In this document: one piece after another, positions 41,897 to 47,475 of the stretch
Numbering within the stretch: the stretch's first letter is position 1
Layout of the letters: each line of letters starts with the position of its first letter
Assembly: GCA_021787395.1 (NCBI GenBank)
Contig: JAJYLZ010000024.1
Location: 1-47,475, forward strand
Length of the DNA: 47,475 nt
Direction of reading: 5' to 3'
Source of the DNA: Chloroflexota bacterium
GTDB lineage: Bacteria; Chloroflexota; Limnocylindria; Limnocylindrales; CSP1-4
Translations under genes and position numbers: made by a program
The notes under the pieces: model-generated
Databases searched by the model: none
What the model was told of the DNA's origin: nothing
Seen by the model: the letters and a program-made list of their open reading frames with translations, nothing else

Positions 41897-42985
41897 CTAC
41901 TCGCCGGTCGCGACGAGCGCGTCGCCGGTCTCAGCGTTGAACAGGTGCAGCTTGTTGGCCGGCAGGCGCAGGTTGACGATGTCGCCCGGGCGCACCCGAT
42001 GCGAGGAGTCGACGATGGCGACGACCTCCTGCTCGCCCACGCTGACGTGCAGCAGCTCCTCGTTGCCGAGGTACTCGACGACGTCGGCCTTGCCGGTCAC
42101 CGTGCCGGTGGGCCCGGCCATGTCGCCCAGGTCGAGGTGCTCGGGCCGGAAGCCCGCCGTCACCGTCCGGCCCGCGCCCTTGATCGATTCGGCGTAGCGC
42201 GACGGCACCGGGAAGCTGAAGCCGCCGATCGTGAGGTCGCCGCTGCCCACCGGGACGTCGATGAAATTCATCGCTGGGCTGCCGATGAAGCCCGCCACGA
42301 ACTTGTTCTTGGGGTGGTCGTAGAGGTCCTGCGGCGAGCCGACCTGCTGGAGCAGGCCCATCGACATGACCGAGATCCGCTGGCCCATCGTCATCGCCTC
42401 GACCTGGTCGTGGGTGACGTAGACCATCGTGGTGCCGAGGCGCTGGTGGAGGCGCGCGATCTCGGCGCGGGTCTGGACGCGGAGCTTGGCGTCGAGGTTG
42501 GACAGCGGCTCGTCCATGAGGAACACGGCCGGCTCGCGCACGATGGCCCGGCCGAGCGCGACGCGCTGCCGCTGGCCGCCGGACAGCTCCTTGGGCTTGC
42601 GCTCGAGCAGCTTCTCGAGCTGCAGGATGCCGGCGGCCTCGTTGATCCGCTTCTCCTGCTCGGCCTTGGGCACCTTGCGCAGCTTGAGGCCGAACGCCAG
42701 GTTGTCGCGCACGGTCATGTGCGGGTAGAGCGCGTAGCTCTGGAACACCATGGCGATGTCGCGGTCCTTGGGCGCCACGTCGTTGACGACGCGGTCCCCG
42801 ATCCGCAGCGATCCCTCGGTGATCTCCTCCAGGCCCGCGATCATCCGCAGGCTGGTGGTCTTGCCGCAGCCCGAGGGGCCGACGAGCACCATGAACTCGC
42901 CGTCCTGGATCTCGAGGCTGAGGTCCGACACGGCGGTGACCTCGCCGTATCGCTTGTACACGTGATCGAACGTCACGGTCGCCAT
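41897..42985 (-). CDS. Sugar-type ABC transporter ATPase (MsmK/UgpC family)
   Basis: A 362-residue ATP-binding subunit of carbohydrate importers. Walker A GPSGCGKTTS, Q-loop FQSYALYPHMTV, signature LSGGQRQRVALGRA, Walker B VFLMDEPLSNLDAKLR, and switch His in YVTHDQVEAM are all intact. The C-terminal third is the TOBE/OB regulatory domain (FRPEHLDL; VEYLGNEELLHV). ATG 42985 has AGGAGG seven bases upstream. No permease or binding-protein genes adjoin it, so it may be a shared ATPase serving several sugar transporters, as known for MsmK and MsiK. The 297 bases upstream to the phosphoglucomutase gene hold the divergent promoters but no clear -35/-10 pairs. Confidence 0.92.
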   Translation of the reverse strand: MATVTFDHVYKRYGEVTAVSDLSLEIQDGEFMVLVGPSGCGKTTSLRMIAGLEEITEGSLRIGDRVVNDVAPKDRDIAMVFQSYALYPHMTVRDNLAFGLKLRKVPKAEQEKRINEAAGILQLEKLLERKPKELSGGQRQRVALGRAIVREPAVFLMDEPLSNLDAKLRVQTRAEIARLHQRLGTTMVYVTHDQVEAMTMGQRISVMSMGLLQQVGSPQDLYDHPKNKFVAGFIGSPAMNFIDVPVGSGDLTIGGFSFPVPSRYAESIKGAGRTVTAGFRPEHLDLGDMAGPTGTVTGKADVVEYLGNEELLHVSVGEQEVVAIVDSSHRVRPGDIVNLRLPANKLHLFNAETGDALVATGE

Positions 42986-43282
42986 GCAGAGACCTCCTCC
43001 CGTCCAGGTCATCGCGGGCTCATGCATCCGGCCGCCGGAACAGACTGGCGGACTCGGACGAGCCCCGTACGAGGTGCTGGCTCGGGTTGCGAGGATCGTA
43101 CGACGCGACGGGGCGGCGGCGCAACGAATGGCCGGGCCGGGGCCGCATGACCGGGCCACCACGCCGGTCCCGCCGGAGTCGCGGGCGCGACGGGCGCCGC
43201 CCGCGCCGCGCCGCCCCACCCGCCCGCGCGGCGCCCCGCGGGGTAGTGTTCTCCTGTCCCCGCCCGCTGCCCGAGGTCCCCG

Positions 43283-44938
43283 ATGAGCCAGAACCCGCGC
43301 GCCGGCCAGCCCGCCCAAGCCTCCGACCTCGTGGACGTGCCGGCCCTGCTGCGCGCGTACGAGGAGTTGGCGCCCGACCCCTCGGAGCCGTCGCAGCGGG
43401 TGTCGTTCGGCACCTCGGGCCACCGCGGCTCGGCGTTCCGGCGCGCCTTCAACGAGGCCCACATCCTGGCCACCACCGAGGCGATCTGCCGGTACCGGGC
43501 GATGCGCGGCTACACGGGCCCGCTGTTCATCGGCCGCGACACCCACGCGCTCTCGGAGCCGGCCTGGCGGACCGCGCTGGAGGTGCTCGTCGCCGACGGC
43601 GTCGACGTCCGGGTGGACGCCGAGGACGGCTTCACGCCCACGCCCGCCGTCTCCCACGCGATCCTGGTGGCCAACCGTGGGCGCGGCGCGGGGCCGGCTG
43701 GGCTCGCCGACGGCATCGTCGTGACGCCCTCGCACAACCCGCCCGACGACGGCGGCTTCAAGTACAACCCGCCCAACGGCGGGCCGGCGGACACGGACGT
43801 CACCCGCTGGATCCAGGACGAGGCGAACCGGATCCTGGCGGCGTCGGGCCGCGACGGGCTGGCGGGCATCCGGCGCGTCCCGTTCGAGCGGGCGCGCTCG
43901 CAGGCGATCGGCTACGACTTCCGGGGCGCCTACGTGGAGGACCTCGCCAACGTCATCGACATGGAGGCCATCGCCGCGTCCGGGCTGCGGCTGGGCGTGG
44001 ACCCCCTGGGCGGTGCGTCGGTGGCGTACTGGGGGCTCATCGGCGACCAGTACGGCCTGGACCTCACCGTCACCAACGAGCGCGTGGACCCGGCCTTCTC
44101 GTTCATGACGCTCGACTGGGACGGCAAGATCCGGATGGACCCGTCATCGCCGTTCGCGATGGCGGGCCTCGTGGGGCTGCGCGACCGCTTCGACCTCGCG
44201 ATGGGCAACGACGCCGACGCCGACCGCCACGGCATCGTGGTGCCGGGCGCCGGGCTGATGAACCCCAACCACGTGCTCGCCGCGGCGATCTCGTACCTGT
44301 TCGGGGGCGGACGGCCGGGCTGGGGGAGCGGGGTGGCGGTCGGCAAGACCCTCGTCTCGTCCTCGATCATCGACCGCGTCGTGGCGTCGCTCGGCCGGCG
44401 GCTGGTCGAGGTGCCGGTGGGCTTCAAGTGGTTCGTGGACGGGCTCGTGGACGGGACCATCGGGTTCGGCGGCGAGGAGAGCGCGGGCGCCTCGTTCCTG
44501 CGCCGCGACGGGACGGTGTGGACCACCGACAAGGACGGGCTGATCGCGGACCTGCTGGCGGCCGAGCTGACCGCCCGGCTGGGCAGGAACCCGTCGCAGG
44601 TGTACGCGGAGCTCACCGACCGCTTCGGCGCCCCGACCTACCGACGCGTGGACGCGCCGGCCACGCCCGAAGTCAAGGCGGCGCTGGGCCGGCTGACGCC
44701 CGACGCGGTGACGGCCTCGACCCTCGGCGGCGACCCGATCACCGCCAAGCTGACGCGGGCGCCCGGCAACGACGCGCCGATCGGCGGGCTCAAGGTGGTC
44801 ACCGAGTTCGGCTGGTTCGCCGCGCGCCCGTCCGGCACCGAGAACGTCGCCAAGCTGTACGCGGAGTCGTTCCGCGGCGAGGAGCACCTCGGCCGGATCC
44901 TCGAGGAGGCCCAGGCGATCGTGGCGGCGGCCTCGTAG
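43283..44938 (+). CDS. pgm: Phosphoglucomutase (alpha-D-glucose specific)
   Basis: A 551-residue enzyme interconverting glucose 1- and 6-phosphate. N-terminal [11 protein letters not shown], phosphoserine loop TPSHNP with Ser150, metal loop GNDADADRH (Asp310, 312, 314), sugar-binding [10 protein letters not shown] and phosphate-binding RPSGTEN are complete. Length fits the bacterial Pgm class near 545 residues. ATG 43283 follows GAGG. With glgC in the same window it supports a glycogen pathway. Confidence 0.95.
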   Translation: MSQNPRAGQPAQASDLVDVPALLRAYEELAPDPSEPSQRVSFGTSGHRGSAFRRAFNEAHILATTEAICRYRAMRGYTGPLFIGRDTHALSEPAWRTALEVLVADGVDVRVDAEDGFTPTPAVSHAILVANRGRGAGPAGLADGIVVTPSHNPPDDGGFKYNPPNGGPADTDVTRWIQDEANRILAASGRDGLAGIRRVPFERARSQAIGYDFRGAYVEDLANVIDMEAIAASGLRLGVDPLGGASVAYWGLIGDQYGLDLTVTNERVDPAFSFMTLDWDGKIRMDPSSPFAMAGLVGLRDRFDLAMGNDADADRHGIVVPGAGLMNPNHVLAAAISYLFGGGRPGWGSGVAVGKTLVSSSIIDRVVASLGRRLVEVPVGFKWFVDGLVDGTIGFGGEESAGASFLRRDGTVWTTDKDGLIADLLAAELTARLGRNPSQVYAELTDRFGAPTYRRVDAPATPEVKAALGRLTPDAVTASTLGGDPITAKLTRAPGNDAPIGGLKVVTEFGWFAARPSGTENVAKLYAESFRGEEHLGRILEEAQAIVAAAS

Positions 44939-44959
44939 CCGAGCCCCCCGGGGGCGGCG

Positions 44960-44977
44960 GCGTCCCGGCCGGGACGC
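44960..44977. terminator. Perfect palindrome between convergent genes
   Basis: GCGTCCCGG/CCGGGACGC, an 18-bp perfect palindrome, lies 22 bases after pgm and 12 bases before the stop of the convergent prolyl oligopeptidase gene; CCCCCGGGGG also lies just upstream. Likely bidirectional termination, without T-tracts. Confidence 0.45.
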
Positions 44978-44988
44978 GGGGCCGGGCG

Positions 44989-47052
44989 TCAGCCCGCTGC
45001 GCCCAGCGCGAGCTCGAGGAACGCCAGCACGTCGGCGCGCTCGGCGATCAGCTTGCTGACCGGCTTGCCGGCGCCGTGCCCCGCATCCGTGTCCACCCGG
45101 ACCAGCACCGGCGCGTCGCCCGCCTGGGCCGCCTGGAGCGCCGCCCCGAACTTGAGGGAGTGGCCGGGCACCACGCGGTCGTCGTGGTCGCCGGTCGTGA
45201 CCAGCGTGGCCGGGTAGGCCGTGCCGGGCCGCACGTTGTGGAGCGGCGAGTACGCATAGACCCAGCCGAACTGCTCGGGGTCGTCGGGGTTGCCGAAGTC
45301 GCTCGTCCAGGCCCAGCCGATGGTGAACCGGTGGAACCGGAGCATGTCCATCACGCCCACCTCGGGGACGGCCGCGCCGATCAGCTCCGGGTGCTGCGTG
45401 AGCGTCGCCCCCACCAGCAGCCCGCCGTTCGACCGGCCCGTGATGCCGATCCGCCCAGGCCGCGTCCATCCGCTGCCGGCGAGCCACCGCAGCGCGGCCG
45501 CGAAGTCGTCGAACACGTGCTGCTTGTTGGCCAGCCTGCCCGCGTCGTGCCACGCGGTGCCGTACTCGCCGCCGCCCCGCATGGCCGCGACCGCGAGCAG
45601 CCCGCCGCGCTCCATCCAGGCCAGCCACTCGGCCTTGAAGGTGGGGCCGATCGGGACGCCGAACCCGCCGTAGCCGTACAGGAGCGTCGGCACCTCGCCG
45701 GTCGGCCCGACGTCGCGGCGGCGGCTCAGGAACAGCGGGAACCGCGTCCCGTCGGCCGACGCCACGAAGACCTGCTCGGTGACGAAGGCGTCCGGGTCCC
45801 AGGGCAGGTCGCCGGCGGGCAGGGCCCGCGCCGCGCCGTCGGCCGTCCCGACCGCCACGAGGCGCCGGGGCGCCGCGAACTGGTCGAGCGCCAGGTACAG
45901 CGAGTCGTCCTCGCGCCGCCCGTCGATCGCGGCCACGGTCCCGGTGCCCGGCAGGGCCACCTCGCCGACCGGCGTCCCGTCGATCTCGTGCAGGGCGAGC
46001 CGGCTGCTGGCGTCGTGGAGCGTCACGGCGGCGAAGCGGCCGCCCGCGAGCGTGACGCTGCGCAGCGCGTCGGCGCCCTCGGCGATCACCTCGTGGGGGC
46101 TGGCGCCCGGGTCGTCGGCGTCGACCGCCACGAGGCGTCGGTTGGGCGCCCCGAGGTCCGTCCGCAGGTACAGCGTCCGGCCCACCGTGGCCGCCAGCTC
46201 GTACTCGGCGTCCGCCGCGTCGAGCAGGGGCCGGACGGCCAGCGGCCCGTCGCCCCGGAAGCCGCGCAGGTCGGCGACGTGGATCCGGGTCTCGGGGTCC
46301 GTGCCGCGTGAGATCGTGATCACCAGCAGCGTGCCGTCCTCGGAGACCTCGGGCCCGAAGCCCCAGTCGGGGTGGTCGGGCCGCGCGTAGACGACCGGGT
46401 CGTCGGCGGGGTCGGTGCCGAGGCGGTGGTAGCGGACCTCCATGTCGCGGTTGGGCGCGTCGAAGGCGGTGCCGGCCTCGGGCTCCGGGTACCGCCCGTA
46501 GAAGAAGCCCGCGTCGTCGTGCGTCCAGGCAGCGCCCGAGAACTTGCTCCACGGGACCCGGTCGGGCAGTTCAGTTCCGTCCTCGGTGCGCAGCACGCGC
46601 CAGGTCTGCCAGTCGGAGCCCGCGTCGGCGGTGGCGACCGCGACCAGGCGCCCGCTCTCCGCGACGGCGATCGCGTTGAGGGTCGTCGTGCCGGTCTCGC
46701 TGAGGGTGTTGGGGTCGAGCAGCACGCGGCCCTCGGCCGTCGGGGCGTCGGCGGTCCACAGGACGTCCTGGTCCTGGAGGCCGGTGTTCCGGAGCTGGAA
46801 CCAGCGTTCGGCCCGGCGCCAGGGCACCCCGCGCCGGGGGACGTTCCACAACTGGGCGAGCCGGGCGCGGATCGCGTCGCGCGCGGGCACCGCAGCCAGG
46901 ACCGACTCGGTCAGCGCGTTCTGGGCGGCGATCCAGGCGCGCGTCTCCGGGGCGTCGGCGTCCTCGAGCGGGCGGAACGGATCGGCGACGGCGATGCCGT
47001 GGTGGTCGTCGATCTGGTCGGAGGTCGGGGGCGCGGGGTAGGCAGCGGGCAT
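44989..47052 (-). CDS. Prolyl oligopeptidase family serine peptidase
   Basis: A 687-residue cytosolic-type peptidase without signal sequence: N-terminal helical segment (DHHGIAVADPFRPLED), a seven-bladed beta-propeller (about 80-410) and a C-terminal alpha/beta-hydrolase domain. The catalytic triad reads Ser541 in GRSNGG, Asp624/625 in GDHDDRV and His659 in DAGHGAGK. It cleaves short peptides after proline. ATG 47052 follows TAGGAT (complement of 47061-47066) by eight bases with no ribosome site, consistent with a leaderless transcript; an in-frame upstream extension reads Arg-rich sequence from the tandem repeats. Confidence 0.93.
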   Translation of the reverse strand: MPAAYPAPPTSDQIDDHHGIAVADPFRPLEDADAPETRAWIAAQNALTESVLAAVPARDAIRARLAQLWNVPRRGVPWRRAERWFQLRNTGLQDQDVLWTADAPTAEGRVLLDPNTLSETGTTTLNAIAVAESGRLVAVATADAGSDWQTWRVLRTEDGTELPDRVPWSKFSGAAWTHDDAGFFYGRYPEPEAGTAFDAPNRDMEVRYHRLGTDPADDPVVYARPDHPDWGFGPEVSEDGTLLVITISRGTDPETRIHVADLRGFRGDGPLAVRPLLDAADAEYELAATVGRTLYLRTDLGAPNRRLVAVDADDPGASPHEVIAEGADALRSVTLAGGRFAAVTLHDASSRLALHEIDGTPVGEVALPGTGTVAAIDGRREDDSLYLALDQFAAPRRLVAVGTADGAARALPAGDLPWDPDAFVTEQVFVASADGTRFPLFLSRRRDVGPTGEVPTLLYGYGGFGVPIGPTFKAEWLAWMERGGLLAVAAMRGGGEYGTAWHDAGRLANKQHVFDDFAAALRWLAGSGWTRPGRIGITGRSNGGLLVGATLTQHPELIGAAVPEVGVMDMLRFHRFTIGWAWTSDFGNPDDPEQFGWVYAYSPLHNVRPGTAYPATLVTTGDHDDRVVPGHSLKFGAALQAAQAGDAPVLVRVDTDAGHGAGKPVSKLIAERADVLAFLELALGAAG

Positions 47053-47090
47053 CGGGAGCCATCCTACCGGTCGCCGGTCGAGGCGCGCGA

Positions 47091-47193
47091 CGCCCCGTCC
47101 GCGCCAGCGCCCGCGCTCGCGCAAGGGACCCCGCCCCGTCCGCGCCAGCGCCCGCGCTCGCGCAAGGGACCCCGCCCCGTCCGCGCCAGCGCC
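47091..47193. repeat. 41-bp tandem repeat, about 2.5 copies
   Basis: Two identical 41-bp units (47091-47131, 47132-47172) and a 21-bp partial third (47173-47193) that then diverges. Each unit begins CGCCCCGTCCGCGCCAGCGC and ends GCAAGGGACCC. The array lies about 40 bases upstream of the oligopeptidase start. Confidence 0.9.
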
Positions 47194-47254
47194 AGCGACC
47201 GCGTCGCGCCCCGCCTGCCCCCGCGTCAGCAGCCGAGGGGCGCCCGAGTGGCGC

Positions 47255-47415
47255 CTGGACCCCCAGTCCAGACTTTCGGTGTCGCCCTGCGCCGGGCTGG
47301 ACCCGGGGTCCGGACGGCGACCGTTGCCGGCCGGTCTGGGCGTGTCTTGGGGCGCACTCTGGCCCCGGAGTCCAGGTAACGACCGGAGTCCCCGACCACT
47401 TCGGACTGGCAGTCC
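47255..47415. repeat. Series of short GGAC/GTCC palindromes
   Basis: CTGGAC-CCCCA-GTCCAG (47255-47271), GGACCC-G-GGGTCC (47299-47311) and GGACTG-G-CAGTCC (47403-47415). Between the last two is an additional half-site-like GGAGTCCAGG near 47366. They share the GGAC/GTCC core. Confidence 0.55.
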
Positions 47416-47422
47416 AGGGCCC

Positions 47423-47475
47423 GCCCCGGCGGCGCGGGTGCCCCGGCGGCGCGGGTGCCCCGGCGGCGCGGGCGC
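47423..47475. repeat. 17-bp tandem repeat, three copies, cut by the window end
   Basis: Unit GCCCCGGCGGCGCGGGT repeats with period 17 from 47423, 47440 and 47457; the third copy changes at its last base and runs to the end of the window, so the array may continue. Confidence 0.85.

Larger units (their letters stand above)
47053..47475. other. Repeat-rich non-coding window end
   Basis: 423 bases without a supported gene. It contains the 41-bp and 17-bp tandem repeats and the palindrome series listed separately. Open frames here are repeat-derived and Pro/Arg-rich. The window ends inside the last repeat. Confidence 0.6.

Noticed and set aside
47091..47475. CRISPR-like array
   Set aside because: The repeats are directly tandem without unique spacers and no cas genes are present.

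Overview
The window is a GC-rich bacterial chromosome segment with dense coding and frequent GTG/TTG starts. Several genes have a TANNNT hexamer 7-8 nt before the start codon, which suggests leaderless transcripts. The style fits a soil- or sediment-type Chloroflexota (for example the Limnocylindria/Ellin6529 group), with Actinomycetota as the main alternative. No rRNA or marker gene is present, so the assignment is a low-confidence inference. I saw no tRNA, CRISPR array, insertion sequence or prophage gene.

About 1-30,100 is an N-methyl amine / betaine catabolic island. It holds four paralogous flavoproteins of the dimethylglycine/sarcosine dehydrogenase type, each with an FAD domain fused to a folate-binding GcvT domain (982-3471, 3521-5935, 8471-10987, 21769-19262). 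It also holds a proline dehydrogenase, a DadA-like amine dehydrogenase, a complete branched-chain-amino-acid-type ABC transporter (livKGFHM), etfBA directly behind one dehydrogenase, and four regulators (BetI-like TetR, two FCD-type GntR, one IclR). The core is a tightly overlapping operon, 22972-30123: corrinoid protein, DUF1638 protein, small 'virulence factor' (PF13769-like) protein, methylcorrinoid:tetrahydrofolate methyltransferase, RamA-like [2Fe-2S]/ASKHA reactivase, MttB-family methyltransferase with no in-frame amber codon, and an IclR regulator.

Proposed working model: the Pyl-free MttB protein removes the first methyl group of a quaternary amine (glycine betaine, proline betaine or similar). 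It passes the methyl to the corrinoid protein, and the MtgA-like enzyme moves it to tetrahydrofolate. The GcvT-fused flavoproteins then oxidatively remove the remaining N-methyl groups as methylene-tetrahydrofolate and hand electrons to ETF. Proline dehydrogenase and the DadA-like enzyme would process the demethylated amino acid. A proline betaine (stachydrine) to N-methylproline to proline route would explain the proline dehydrogenase. DUF1638 and the PF13769-like protein have no established function and are the most interesting unknowns.

About 30,100-47,475 is mostly housekeeping. It contains an APC permease with a metallophosphoesterase, a coiled-coil M23 peptidase, glgC, a secreted gluzincin-like protein, nicotinate phosphoribosyltransferase, a TPR protein, a group of ABC ATPase, Nudix and double-GNAT genes, phosphoglucomutase and a prolyl oligopeptidase. 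Three non-coding regions are unusually structured: 30206-30383 (a nested inverted-repeat element between convergent genes), 79-203 (tandem repeat ahead of tetR) and 47091-47475 (tandem repeats and a series of short palindromes).
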